Positions 52,296 through 61,386 of a stretch of 64,000 nucleotides of DNA are shown one piece after another (position 1 is the stretch's first letter; each line of letters starts with the position of its first letter). Both the position numbers and the translations under genes were made by a program. Origin of the DNA: 39-52-133 sp036523795 (GTDB lineage: Bacteria > Pseudomonadota > Gammaproteobacteria > Burkholderiales > Gallionellaceae); NCBI GenBank assembly GCA_036523795.1, contig DATDDN010000048.1, positions 7,852 to 71,851 of the forward strand, given 5' to 3'. The notes beneath the pieces are model-generated. The model was not told where the DNA came from. It saw only the letters and a program-made list of their open reading frames with translations, and did no database searches.

Positions 52296-53402
52296 TTAAA
52301 TTCTCATTGGCATGACGACGTACTTGAAATCGTCATTTCCCGGAATCGTGATGAGGATACTACTGTTTGAATCTCCAAATGAAATCGTTACATCGGACGA
52401 GTTCGCGTTACTGAGGCCGTCCAGCAAGTAGTTGACATTAAAGCCAATATCAAGCGCCGGTCCATGATATTCATTTTCGATATCTTCCTGGGCTTCTTCC
52501 TGTTCGCTATTGCTGCTGATAACCTTCAGATTCTTTTCAGTCAAAACAAAGCGTACGCCCCTGAATTTCTCATTGGACAGAATAGCCGCCCGCTGTAGCG
52601 CCTGTAGTAAAACCAGCCTGTTCAAAGTAAGATGATTTGTATAGTTTGGAATTACACGCTCAAAATCCGGGAATTTTCCGTCTATTACTTTGCTGGTTAA
52701 GGTATTTTCAGCAAAACTGATTTTGACCTGCTTGTCTGCGATCTGCAGAGTTATCTCTTCATCCGTGTCAGATAGCAGTTTGAACAGCTCGTTTACGGTC
52801 TTTCTTGAAAGAATGACTTCAAGCTTGGCGTGTTGATCTTGCAGCTTGGCACTGGCATAAGCCAATCTATGGCCATCGGTGGCGACAAGCTTGATGAAGT
52901 CCCCTTCAATAACCAGAAGCACGCCATTTAGATAATAACGAATATCTTGTTGTGCCATGGCGTACTGAACAGCGCCCAAGAGCTTTCGCAGCAATTTTTG
53001 CTTGAGTTCGATTTTGGTTGAATTTTGCAGTTGCTCAGTCAGTTTCGGAAAATCCTGCGCTGGCAATGTCTGCAAAGTAAATCGGCTCTTGTTTGCTCTG
53101 ACCAGTAATTTACTGTCTTGAAGCTCAAAGGAGATCTCACTGTTGTCGGGGATAACGCGGAGAATTTCCTGCAGTTTTTTTGCGGCTACGGTGATAGCTT
53201 CAGGTGCACTATCACTAGCGTCATGCGCCACCTGAGAATTAATCTGGATTTCGAGATCCGTAGCCAGAAACTTGATTTCAGCTGAACTCTTTTCAATCAG
53301 CACGTTCGATAAGATAGGCAGGGGTTGTTTGCGCTCAACGATACCCACGACTGCCTGCAATGGTTTTAAAAGTGTTTCTTTCTGTATTTTATTAATAAAC
53401 AT
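52296..53402 (-). CDS. dnaN: DNA polymerase III beta sliding clamp
   Basis: This 368-residue protein forms the ring clamp that tethers DNA polymerase III. Three repeated clamp domains can be traced; characteristic pieces are PILSNVLIEKSS near the start, RYYLNGVLLVIEGDFIKLVATDGHRLAYA in the middle (family signature) and the C-terminal YVVMPMRI. It lies 197 bases after dnaA on the same strand, and the gap is very AT-rich. Confidence 0.97.
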   Translation of the reverse strand: MFINKIQKETLLKPLQAVVGIVERKQPLPILSNVLIEKSSAEIKFLATDLEIQINSQVAHDASDSAPEAITVAAKKLQEILRVIPDNSEISFELQDSKLLVRANKSRFTLQTLPAQDFPKLTEQLQNSTKIELKQKLLRKLLGAVQYAMAQQDIRYYLNGVLLVIEGDFIKLVATDGHRLAYASAKLQDQHAKLEVILSRKTVNELFKLLSDTDEEITLQIADKQVKISFAENTLTSKVIDGKFPDFERVIPNYTNHLTLNRLVLLQALQRAAILSNEKFRGVRFVLTEKNLKVISSNSEQEEAQEDIENEYHGPALDIGFNVNYLLDGLSNANSSDVTISFGDSNSSILITIPGNDDFKYVVMPMRI

Positions 53403-53599
53403 TTTTATATCCTTAAAACCAATAATAACGTTGTTAAAATCTGTGGTTAAGTAAATTTATTGCTTATTTTCAATAAATTAAATGATTTTTTATGGCTTTA
53501 TAATCAATGTAATCAATGTTGAAAACTGTTGGTAACTTTCCAAGTAATATCTGCCAATTATGTTTTACACAAATTTACCCAAGGTTATTAACATACTTA
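53403..53599. other. AT-rich dnaA-dnaN intergenic region, oriC candidate
   Basis: This 197-base gap is strongly AT-rich, with runs such as AATTTATTGCTTATTTTC and AATGATTTTTTATGGC that suit a DNA-unwinding element. Near-consensus DnaA boxes are CTGTGGTTAA (one mismatch) and TTTTACACA (one mismatch). It also may carry the dnaN promoter. The other candidate for oriC is the dnaA-rpmH gap, which has a perfect DnaA box. Confidence 0.5.
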
Positions 53600-54964
53600 T
53601 CAGTTTCTAAGCGTCTGATTTAGGAGGTTGAAGTCAGAGTTTACGGTTTGATCAGTATTCCTCAGACTTTCTATAGTCTTGCACGCATGGAGTACGGTTG
53701 AGTGGTCACGTCCGCCAAATGCATTACCAATTTCCGGGAGACTTAACTGTGTAAGTTCTCTTGCCAAACACATTGCAAGTTGCCGAGGACGGGCAATTGC
53801 CCTGGTGCGCTTCTTTGAAATGAGGTCAACTACCTTCAGGCGATAAAACTCGGCCACTGTTTTTTGAATATTTTCGATTGAAACTTGCTTGTTTTGCGCC
53901 GCCAGCAAATCCTTTAATGCTTCTTTGGCTGAATCAACGGTAATTCCGTGCTTGTGGAACTTGGTATAAGCGACAATGCGATTAAGTGCGCCCTCAAGTT
54001 CTCTGATATTGGAGCGAACATGCTTGGCCACAAAAAACGCCACATCTTCACTGATTGGGTGGCCAATCAGACTGGATTTCTGAAGCAGGATTGCGACCCG
54101 CATCTCTAGACCAGGCGGTTCGACAGCTACAGTCAGACCACAACTGAATCGTGAAGTCAGGCGCGGTTCAATTCCTGAAATTTCTTTCGGAAATGTATCA
54201 CACGTAATAACTACCTGTTTATTTGTATCTATTAGGGAATTTAATGTGTAGAAAAACTCTTGCTGGGTGCCGGGCTTATCTGCAATAAACTGAATATCAT
54301 CAATCAACAATAAATCCAGTGAATTGTAGAACTGTTTGAATTCATCGAATCGTTTGGTTTGAAAAGCTCTTACGACATCAGAAATATAATTCGTGGCATG
54401 CACATAGCAAACCTTGGCTTGGGGGTTATCCTTTTTTATCTGATTGCCAATGGATTGAATTAAATGCGTTTTTCCAAGACCAACGCCACCGTAAATAAAT
54501 AGCGGGTTGTAAGTGGTGCCAGGAAAATTGGCGACCTGCATTGCTGCAGCATGGGCGAGCTGGTTTGCTTTCCCCGTGACGAAATTTTCAAACGCCAGCG
54601 ATGAATTAAGCTTGCTGTGGGTTCGCTGCAATTTTGAATTTGCTGAGTCGGGGACAACCGACTGCGCAGCCGAACTTGGGGCTGAGCTTTCAGGTTTTGA
54701 ACTTGCTGGCGCCGGAATGGGCTTCTTTGAAATCTTGAAATCAAATTCTGGAAATTCGAGTTTATTTACCCGTGCCAAATTTTGAATGTCAGGCAGAAAC
54801 CGCTCTTGGATGACTTTCAAGGTAAAGCTGTTCGGCGCGGTAAGTGTGACCCGTTGGCCATCTATGGAGCACGCCAGTGGCTTAATCCATGAATTAAATT
54901 GTTGTGGAGGCAGATTTTTTTCAAAAAAATCCAAACACGTAGCCCACAATTCTGTATCGGCCAT
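53600..54964 (-). CDS. dnaA: Chromosomal replication initiator DnaA
   Basis: This 454-residue initiator has domain I (LWATCLDFFEKNLPPQQFNSW), a Ser/Pro/Ala-rich domain II, AAA+ domain III (Walker A YGGVGLGKTHL near residue 160, Walker B LLIDDIQFIA) and the domain IV DNA-binding signature (ALCLARELTQLSLPEIG-like, here MCLARELTQLSLPEIG, then GGRDHSTVLHAC). ATG 54964 is used; a TTG three codons upstream is also in frame. A perfect DnaA box about 60 bases upstream suggests autoregulation. Divergent from rpmH. Confidence 0.97.
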   Translation of the reverse strand: MADTELWATCLDFFEKNLPPQQFNSWIKPLACSIDGQRVTLTAPNSFTLKVIQERFLPDIQNLARVNKLEFPEFDFKISKKPIPAPASSKPESSAPSSAAQSVVPDSANSKLQRTHSKLNSSLAFENFVTGKANQLAHAAAMQVANFPGTTYNPLFIYGGVGLGKTHLIQSIGNQIKKDNPQAKVCYVHATNYISDVVRAFQTKRFDEFKQFYNSLDLLLIDDIQFIADKPGTQQEFFYTLNSLIDTNKQVVITCDTFPKEISGIEPRLTSRFSCGLTVAVEPPGLEMRVAILLQKSSLIGHPISEDVAFFVAKHVRSNIRELEGALNRIVAYTKFHKHGITVDSAKEALKDLLAAQNKQVSIENIQKTVAEFYRLKVVDLISKKRTRAIARPRQLAMCLARELTQLSLPEIGNAFGGRDHSTVLHACKTIESLRNTDQTVNSDFNLLNQTLRN

Positions 54965-55020
54965 ATACTTCAAATCGTGATTATTTCTGTAATGTTTGAT
55001 TCTACAGCTAGTCGACGAAG

Positions 55021-55029
55021 TTATCCACA
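55021..55029. promoter_or_regulatory. DnaA box in the dnaA-rpmH gap
   Basis: TTATCCACA is the perfect consensus DnaA box. It lies between the divergent dnaA and rpmH genes. A possible dnaA -10 (TAGAAT, complement of 54999-55004) is about 17 bases away, so DnaA binding here could repress dnaA or mark the origin. Confidence 0.8.
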
Positions 55030-55044
55030 GCCTAAAAAAACAAC

Positions 55045-55073
55045 TTGACAGAAAGTGCGTAAAATATTGTAAT
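55045..55073 (+). promoter_or_regulatory. Promoter of rpmH-rnpA operon
   Basis: TTGACA (55045-55050) and TGTAAT (55068-55073) are separated by 17 bases, a near-consensus sigma-70 promoter. The rpmH ATG is 36 bases after the -10, with AAGGTCAG as its ribosome binding site. Confidence 0.8.
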
Positions 55074-55109
55074 CACGGGCTTTCGAAAACAAACGTAAAA
55101 GGTCAGAAA

Positions 55110-55244
55110 ATGAAACGCACATACCAACCATCCGTAACCAAGCGGAAGCGCACACATGGATTCCTGGTCCGCATGAAAACCAAAGGCGGCCGTGCTGTTA
55201 TCGCAGCTCGTCGAGCCAAAGGTCGTGTTCGCCTCGCCGTATAG
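55110..55244 (+). CDS. rpmH: Ribosomal protein L34
   Basis: This 44-residue L34 is complete and typical: MKRTYQPSVTKRKRTHGFL, then MKTKGGRAVIAARRAKGR. It is the first gene of the rpmH-rnpA-yidD-yidC-mnmE run on the plus strand, divergent from dnaA, the classic origin-proximal arrangement. Confidence 0.98.
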   Translation: MKRTYQPSVTKRKRTHGFLVRMKTKGGRAVIAARRAKGRVRLAV

Positions 55245-55587
55245 TAAGTGCTTTTCGCTCCCGTTACGCTGTCGAATCACGCAACGTAAGGATTTTGAGC
55301 AAGCCTTAAGTAGTTCTTACTTGAGCAATAGATGGTTTGCGGTTTATCTTCGACAAACTGCAAATAGCGGCCCTCGGCTGGGTATGATTGTCAGCAAGCG
55401 CATCATGCCGAAGGCAATATCCAGAAATTATGCCAAGAGGTTGATTCGGGAGATTTTTCGTGTGAATATTCCGGATCTGCCTGCACTGGATTATGTGATT
55501 AAGATCAGGCGCGGTCTCACCAAAGATACCTCGCAAGAGGCCAGGTCTGCTTTACTCTCATTGCTAATGGCCGCAAAAGTTCAATGA
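55192..55587 (+). CDS. rnpA: Ribonuclease P protein component
   Basis: This small basic protein assists the RNase P RNA in tRNA 5' maturation. Family motifs are RITQRKDFEQAL, RLGMIVSKRIMPKAISRNYAKRLIRE (the RNR-like helix) and YVIKIRRG. The start is uncertain: GTG 55192 (AAAGGCGG upstream, 131 residues) and GTG 55225 (120 residues) both overlap rpmH, and there is no ATG in a good place. An overlap with rpmH is seen in other bacteria. The stop overlaps yidD. Confidence 0.92.
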   Translation: MLLSQLVEPKVVFASPYSKCFSLPLRCRITQRKDFEQALSSSYLSNRWFAVYLRQTANSGPRLGMIVSKRIMPKAISRNYAKRLIREIFRVNIPDLPALDYVIKIRRGLTKDTSQEARSALLSLLMAAKVQ

Positions 55588-55796
55588 TACGTGCAACCCT
55601 AATTCGGCTAATCAAGATGTACCAATTTCTGATTAGCCCCATGTTTCCGCCTAGTTGCCGCTTCACGCCCAGTTGTTCCCAATATTCCCTTGAAGTAATT
55701 GCCAGGCATGGCGCTATTCGCGGCTTTTGGCTTACCGTAAAGCGTGTGTTGCGCTGCAACCCATGGAATCCGGGCGGGTACGATCCAGCTCCATAA
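55584..55796 (+). CDS. yidD: Membrane protein insertion efficiency factor YidD
   Basis: This 70-residue protein has the full YidD pattern: a short amphipathic N-terminus, then YQFLISPMFPPSCRFTPSCS, Y-S-L-E, and the C-terminal RVLRCNPWNPGGYDP. It helps YidC-dependent membrane insertion. The ATG overlaps the rnpA stop by 4 bases, and yidC starts 19 bases later. Confidence 0.97.
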   Translation: MIRATLIRLIKMYQFLISPMFPPSCRFTPSCSQYSLEVIARHGAIRGFWLTVKRVLRCNPWNPGGYDPAP

Positions 55797-55814
55797 ATTA
55801 TCAGGTAAATCAAA

Positions 55815-57437
55815 ATGGATTTTCAACGCTTCTTCCTTTTTCTGATTTTCTCGCTTTCCTTGTACTTCCTTTGGGATGGCTATCAGAGATACAAGCACCC
55901 TGAGGCTTACCAAGCTAAAAATGAGGTTGCGTCAGCAGCGCATGATCTGCCCAAGCCCGTAGCAACTGTGCCGCCAACCGGAGCTGAGTCGCAGAAGGCC
56001 GAAGGCAAGCTGATCAAAGTAAAAACCGACTATATGGAAGCGGATATCAGTTCCGTCGGCGGCGAAATTCGTCACCTGGAATTCCTGAAGCACTTTGATA
56101 CCGAGGACAAGAACAAACCGTTTGTTTTGCTGGATCAACGGCGCGATCACACCTATCTGGCGCAAACAGGGCTACTTGGTAACGGGCTTCCCACGCACAA
56201 TGCGGCGTTTAGCTATGAATTGAGCAACTACCAGCTGGCTGCAGACAAAGACTCCGTCAGTGTTAACCTTCAGGCGCAACCAGTTGACGGCATTGTCGTG
56301 CGCAAAATCCTTACTTTCCACCGATCAAGCTACCTGATCGACGTCAGCTATGAGGTTGAAAACAACTCCAAAGAAACTATAGCCCCCTCAGCGTATTTCC
56401 AGTTCGTCAGAGATACTGTGCAGCCGCCTGGCGCGAGCAAATTTGTTCCTACCTATACTGGTCCAGCCGTTTACACCGAACAGGAAAAATTCCAGAAGGT
56501 TGATTTTTCCAGCATCGACAAGGGAAGCACCAAATATCCAAAAAACGCGGAAAACGGCTGGATTGGCATGCTGCAGCACTATTTTGTCGCTGCGTGGCTG
56601 CCCAAAGAGCGCACAAGCCGAGAGTACTACACGCGCAAATTGGATAATGGCTTGTATTCGGCAGGCGTCGTGATTGGGTTGGACGCCATCAATCCTGGCC
56701 AAGTCGGTAAGCTGAATGTTCCACTGTATGTGGGCCCAGCTGAGTCTACGCTGGATAGCGTGGCGCCGGGCTTGGGTCTGACCGTCGACTATGGTTGGTT
56801 GACCGTGATCGCACGACCGATATTCTGGTCGCTAACCCAATTGCATGGCTTTGTGCACAACTGGGGAATCGCGATTGTCATCCTTACGGTTCTGATCAAG
56901 TTGCTCTTCTTCCCGTTATCAGCTGCGAGCTACCGTTCCATGGCAAAGATGCGCGTGGTAGCTCCGAAGCTTGAAAAAATCAAGCAGCAGTATGCGGATG
57001 ATCGTGAGAAATTGAACAAGGCCATGATGGACTTGTACAAAACTGAGAAGATCAATCCCCTCGGCGGCTGTCTGCCGGTGCTGATTCAGATCCCCGTATT
57101 TATCGCCCTGTACTGGGCAATTCTGTCCAGCGTAGAGATGCGGTACTCTCCTTTCTACGGCTGGATTACCGACCTGTCGCGCCCTGATCCATACTATGTG
57201 CTACCGCTGATCATGGGTATCAGCATGTTGATCCAGAGCAAACTGAATCCGACCCCACCGGATCCATTGCAGGCCAAGCTGATGCAGTTGATGCCCATCA
57301 TCTTCAGCGTCGTATTCTTCTTCTTCCCCGCTGGTCTGGTGCTGTACTCGGTTGTGAATAACGTCCTGTCCATTGCGCAGCAGTGGTACATCACCCGAAA
57401 ATCAGATGCTGAATCGCACAGCGCCAAAAAAGCTTGA
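55815..57437 (+). CDS. yidC: Membrane protein insertase YidC
   Basis: This 540-residue inner-membrane insertase has an N-terminal helix (FFLFLIFSLSLYFLWDGYQ), a large periplasmic beta-sandwich (residues about 50-330) and five C-terminal helices. The conserved LFFPLSAASYRSMAKMR and INPLGGCLPVLIQIPVFIAL blocks are intact. It works alone or with SecYEG. Its 3' end overlaps the likely mnmE start by about 32 bases. Confidence 0.97.
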   Translation: MDFQRFFLFLIFSLSLYFLWDGYQRYKHPEAYQAKNEVASAAHDLPKPVATVPPTGAESQKAEGKLIKVKTDYMEADISSVGGEIRHLEFLKHFDTEDKNKPFVLLDQRRDHTYLAQTGLLGNGLPTHNAAFSYELSNYQLAADKDSVSVNLQAQPVDGIVVRKILTFHRSSYLIDVSYEVENNSKETIAPSAYFQFVRDTVQPPGASKFVPTYTGPAVYTEQEKFQKVDFSSIDKGSTKYPKNAENGWIGMLQHYFVAAWLPKERTSREYYTRKLDNGLYSAGVVIGLDAINPGQVGKLNVPLYVGPAESTLDSVAPGLGLTVDYGWLTVIARPIFWSLTQLHGFVHNWGIAIVILTVLIKLLFFPLSAASYRSMAKMRVVAPKLEKIKQQYADDREKLNKAMMDLYKTEKINPLGGCLPVLIQIPVFIALYWAILSSVEMRYSPFYGWITDLSRPDPYYVLPLIMGISMLIQSKLNPTPPDPLQAKLMQLMPIIFSVVFFFFPAGLVLYSVVNNVLSIAQQWYITRKSDAESHSAKKA

Positions 57438-58761
57438 AACTATCGCAGCAATTGCCACGGCGGCCGGTCGTGGCAGCATAGGTGTCGTCCGCGTTTCAGG
57501 CGTAAATCTGCAGGAATTTGGGCTAGCCGTTACCGGCAGAGTTCTTGAAGCCCGCCGCGCCACGTTATGCCCTTTTCTGGATGGTGGCGGTTATGCAGTT
57601 GATCAGGGCATCGCCCTGTATTTTCCGGGACCCCATTCCTATACCGGGGAAGATGTTCTAGAGTTTCAGGGGCATGGCGGACCTGCAGTACTGCAGCTTG
57701 TATTGCAGCGTTGCGTTGACCTGGGGGCTAGACTAGCCCGACCAGGGGAGTTCACCGAGCGCGCTTTTCTGAACGACAAAATGGATCTCGCGCAAGCCGA
57801 GAGCGTCGCTGACCTCATTGATGCGTCGACTACACAAGCCGCGCGAACCGCGCTACGCTCTTTGCAGGGTGAGTTTTCGCTATCCATACATAGCCTGGTT
57901 GATCGATTGATCGAGTTGCGCATGCTGGTTGAAGCGATGCTTGATTTCCCGGAAGAAGAAATCGATGACCTCGACGTTGCACGCCGCAACTCATCTCTTT
58001 CCTCTATCCAGGATCAGCTGCAGTCAGTTCTCAAGCAGAGCCAACAAGGCAGCCTGCTTCGCGAAGGAGCACACGTTGTCCTCGTCGGACAGCCTAACGT
58101 CGGCAAATCCAGCCTGCTGAATCGTTTGAGCGGCGAAGATATTGCGCTCGTTAGCGATATTGCAGGCACGACTCGGGATGTGATTCGCCAGTCTCTGCAG
58201 ATCAATGGCATTCCGCTGCACGTAATTGATACCGCTGGCTTGCGAGAGTCTCAGGATACGGTTGAGAAGATGGGCATAGAGCGGACACGTGCGGCCGCGG
58301 GCAGTGCCGATCTGATCCTGCTGCTGCTCGATGCCCGCCATGGCATTACCGCAGCCGACCAGGAAATCATGAGCACATTGCCATCGAATATTCCCCGCCT
58401 GCATGTCTACAACAAAGCCGATCTGCTGTCAGATACCGCCGGGCTACCGAGCGGATCGAATGAGAACGAGGTCTATCTGTCGGCAAAAAGTGGGGTGGGA
58501 TTGGAAGTGCTGCGAGAGCGCTTGCTGAAGCTGATCGGCTGGCACAACGAGGGTGGCTTGTTCATGGCGCGCGAGCGCCATATACGTGCATTGAAGTCTG
58601 CGCAACAACACCTGGATCAGGCGGCAGGGGAGATTCGCCGTTCTGAGCTATTTGCCGAGGAACTTCGTTTGGCCCAGGATGAATTAAGCAGCATCACCGG
58701 CGAATTCACTCCGGACGACTTGCTGGGTGAGATCTTCAGTCGCTTTTGCGTCGGCAAATAG
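57406..58761 (+). CDS. mnmE: tRNA-modification GTPase MnmE
   Basis: This 451-residue GTPase, with MnmG, installs the cmnm5 group on U34 of some tRNAs. It has an N-terminal tetrahydrofolate-binding domain, a helical domain holding a Ras-like G domain (GQPNVGKSS near residue 225, DTAGLRES, NKAD), and ends in FCVGK, a variant of the usual FCIGK with the catalytic cysteine retained. ATG 57406 lies inside the yidC 3' end. mnmG follows after a parS site. Confidence 0.96.
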   Translation: MLNRTAPKKLETIAAIATAAGRGSIGVVRVSGVNLQEFGLAVTGRVLEARRATLCPFLDGGGYAVDQGIALYFPGPHSYTGEDVLEFQGHGGPAVLQLVLQRCVDLGARLARPGEFTERAFLNDKMDLAQAESVADLIDASTTQAARTALRSLQGEFSLSIHSLVDRLIELRMLVEAMLDFPEEEIDDLDVARRNSSLSSIQDQLQSVLKQSQQGSLLREGAHVVLVGQPNVGKSSLLNRLSGEDIALVSDIAGTTRDVIRQSLQINGIPLHVIDTAGLRESQDTVEKMGIERTRAAAGSADLILLLLDARHGITAADQEIMSTLPSNIPRLHVYNKADLLSDTAGLPSGSNENEVYLSAKSGVGLEVLRERLLKLIGWHNEGGLFMARERHIRALKSAQQHLDQAAGEIRRSELFAEELRLAQDELSSITGEFTPDDLLGEIFSRFCVGK

Positions 58762-58766
58762 CCCAT

Positions 58767-58782
58767 TGTTTCACGTGAAACA
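58767..58782. other. parS: parS centromere site 2
   Basis: A second exact TGTTTCACGTGAAACA palindrome, 6 bases after the mnmE stop and about 70 bases before mnmG. The two sites lie 6.5 kb apart on either side of the dnaA/rpmH divergence. Confidence 0.97.
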
Positions 58783-58851
58783 ACGTCCGCCGATTTATTC
58801 ATCCACACAAATTTGATGTATCATTCGCGACCTTGATCTGGTTGCGCTCAA

Positions 58852-60768
58852 ATGAATTTCCCCAAAGAATTTGATGTAATTGTTGTCGGCGGCGGCCATG
58901 CAGGGACCGAGGCGGCCTTGGCCAGTGCGCGCATGGGCAGAAAAACCCTGTTGCTGTCGCACAACATCGAAACGCTGGGGATGATGTCCTGCAATCCCTC
59001 CATTGGCGGGATCGGCAAGGGGCATTTGGTCAAGGAAGTGGACGCCTTGGGCGGCGCCATGGCTGCTGCCACGGATGAGGGCGGCATTCAGTTTCGCATT
59101 CTCAATTCCTCCAAAGGCCCTGCGGTGCGCGCCACGCGAGCCCAGGCGGACCGTGCACTCTACAAGCAGGCCATCCGCTCACGCCTGGAAAACCAGCGAG
59201 ATCTCTGGCTCTTTCAGCAGGCTGTGGATGATTTGACGCTGGATGGCGAAAGCGTTAGTGGCGTGATCACACAACTTGGCCTGCGCTTCCGTGCCAGAAG
59301 TGTAGTGCTGACAACCGGCACATTCCTGTCCGGCCTGATCCATATCGGGCAGAGCAATTTCCAGGCGGGGAGGGCGGGTGATCCCCCCTCAGTAACCCTT
59401 TCTCACAAGTTGCGCGAACTCAAGTTACCCATCGGGCGCTTGAAAACCGGCACGCCGCCACGTATAGACGGTAGAACCATAGACTATTCAGTCATGCAGG
59501 TACAGCCGGGAGACACGCCGGCACCGGTGTTCTCATTCATGGGAAAGGTGGAGCAACACCCGCGCCAGTTACCCTGCTGGGTTACCCACACCAATCTGCG
59601 CACGCATGAGATCATTCGTGGCGGGCTGGATCGTTCGCCCCTGTTTACCGGCGTAATTGAAGGTGTGGGTCCGCGTTATTGCCCCTCCATCGAAGACAAG
59701 GTTACACGCTTCGCCGAACGGGAGTCGCACCAGATTTTTCTGGAGCCGGAGGGTTTGAGCACACACGAAATCTACCCCAACGGAATCTCAACCAGTCTGC
59801 CTTTTGACGTGCAACTGAGTCTGGTACATTCGATCAGCGGGCTGGAAAATGCGCATATCACAAGGCCGGGCTACGCCATTGAGTACGATTACTTCGATCC
59901 GCGCGCCTTGAAGATGTCTCTGGAGAGCAAACAGATCCACGGGCTGTTTTTTGCTGGGCAGATCAATGGCACGACCGGCTATGAGGAGGCGGCGGCGCAG
60001 GGTTTGCTGGCAGGGTTGAATGCTGCGCGATACGCCGCAGAGCAGGAAAGCTGGTGCCCGCGTCGTGACGAGGCCTATCTCGGAGTGCTGGTGGACGACC
60101 TGATCACGCGGGGTGTTTCCGAGCCCTATCGCATGTTTACCAGCCGTGCCGAATACCGCCTGCAGCTGCGCGAAGACAACGCAGATCTGCGTCTCACCGA
60201 AATCGGGCGCCAGTTGGGGCTCGTAGACGATATCCGCTGGGAGGCATTTGATCGCAAACGGGAAAAAATCGAACAAGAGCAGCAGCGCCTGAAATCAACT
60301 TGGCTCAATCCAACCGTGCTGGATCAGGCCGCAGCCGAGCGTGTGCTTGGCAAGGCCATCGAGCGGGAATACACGCTCCATGACCTGCTGCGCCGACCTG
60401 ACGTGAGCTACGCAAACCTGATGACCTTGCCCGGCGCAGGTGAAGCGGTAGCGGAGAACGATGTTGCGGAGCAAGTAGAAATCCAGGCCAAGTACCAAGG
60501 CTACATCGAACGCCAGCGCGAGGAAATTGCGCGCCAGGAAAGCTATGAAAGCACCGTCCTGCCAAGCAACATGGACTACAGAAACGTGCCGGGCCTGTCG
60601 ATCGAAGTGCAACAGAAGCTGAACCAGTTCCAGCCTGAAACGCTAGGCCAGGCAGGACGAATCTCCGGGATCACACCTGCCGCAATTTCATTGTTGCTGG
60701 TGCATCTCAAGCGCGGCTTCAAGGAAGATGGCACCGACAAGCAGCACAAGGCACGGCAAGGCGCATGA
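58852..60768 (+). CDS. mnmG: tRNA-modification FAD enzyme MnmG (GidA)
   Basis: This 638-residue flavoprotein partners MnmE in U34 modification. Features are the FAD-binding VIVVGGGHAGTEAALASARMG, the GidA signatures GPAVRATRAQADRALYK and FFAGQINGTTGYEEAAAQG, and the C-terminal helical MnmE-binding domain. Its stop overlaps rsmG by 4 bases. The order mnmE-mnmG-rsmG-parA-parB-atp is the standard proteobacterial one. Confidence 0.97.
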   Translation: MNFPKEFDVIVVGGGHAGTEAALASARMGRKTLLLSHNIETLGMMSCNPSIGGIGKGHLVKEVDALGGAMAAATDEGGIQFRILNSSKGPAVRATRAQADRALYKQAIRSRLENQRDLWLFQQAVDDLTLDGESVSGVITQLGLRFRARSVVLTTGTFLSGLIHIGQSNFQAGRAGDPPSVTLSHKLRELKLPIGRLKTGTPPRIDGRTIDYSVMQVQPGDTPAPVFSFMGKVEQHPRQLPCWVTHTNLRTHEIIRGGLDRSPLFTGVIEGVGPRYCPSIEDKVTRFAERESHQIFLEPEGLSTHEIYPNGISTSLPFDVQLSLVHSISGLENAHITRPGYAIEYDYFDPRALKMSLESKQIHGLFFAGQINGTTGYEEAAAQGLLAGLNAARYAAEQESWCPRRDEAYLGVLVDDLITRGVSEPYRMFTSRAEYRLQLREDNADLRLTEIGRQLGLVDDIRWEAFDRKREKIEQEQQRLKSTWLNPTVLDQAAAERVLGKAIEREYTLHDLLRRPDVSYANLMTLPGAGEAVAENDVAEQVEIQAKYQGYIERQREEIARQESYESTVLPSNMDYRNVPGLSIEVQQKLNQFQPETLGQAGRISGITPAAISLLLVHLKRGFKEDGTDKQHKARQGA

Positions 60769-61385
60769 CGGAAGCAGAAGAGCTGGCGCGCGGGTGCGCC
60801 GAATTGGGGCTGGAGCTGAGTGCAGGCGCACACAGGCAACTGCTTGCGTATTTGCAGCTGCTGTATAAATGGAACAAGGTGTATAACCTCACGGCAATAC
60901 GCAAGAAGGAGCAAATGATCAGTCACCATTTGCTCGATAGCCTGGCTGTCGTGCCGCATCTGTGGCCGGGGCGCTGGCTGGATGTCGGCTGCGGCGCGGG
61001 TTTGCCCGGCTTGGTGTTGGCCATGGTCAGGCCGGACTGGAATGTCACTTTGCTGGACAGTAGCAGCAAGAAAACCAGTTTCGTCCAGCAGGCCATCATA
61101 GAGCTGGGCTTGAAGAATGCATCCGTGCACTGCGCTCGTGTCGAGGATTTTCAGGCGGTGGAGAAATTCGACGGGATTATTTCCCGCGCATTCACCGAAA
61201 CGGCCGATTTTGTGCGCATTACACGCCATTTGCTGGCCAATTGCGGTCAATGGGCCGCAATGAAAGGGGTGCCGGAGCAAGAGCTCAAACGCTTGCCCGG
61301 CGATGTGGAGGTGGCGCGGCTGATCCCGTTGCAGGTACCCGGGTTGAATGCTGCACGATGTCTGGTTGTGTTAAAGGCAAAATGA
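60765..61385 (+). CDS. rsmG: 16S rRNA m7G527 methyltransferase RsmG (GidB)
   Basis: This 206-residue SAM methyltransferase modifies G527 of 16S rRNA; loss gives low-level streptomycin resistance in other bacteria. Motifs are YKWNKVYNLTAIR, WLDVGCGAGLPGLVLA and ISRAFTE. Starts in the mnmG stop (ATGA) and is followed 1 base later by parA. Confidence 0.96.
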   Translation: MTEAEELARGCAELGLELSAGAHRQLLAYLQLLYKWNKVYNLTAIRKKEQMISHHLLDSLAVVPHLWPGRWLDVGCGAGLPGLVLAMVRPDWNVTLLDSSSKKTSFVQQAIIELGLKNASVHCARVEDFQAVEKFDGIISRAFTETADFVRITRHLLANCGQWAAMKGVPEQELKRLPGDVEVARLIPLQVPGLNAARCLVVLKAK

Positions 61386-61386
61386 G

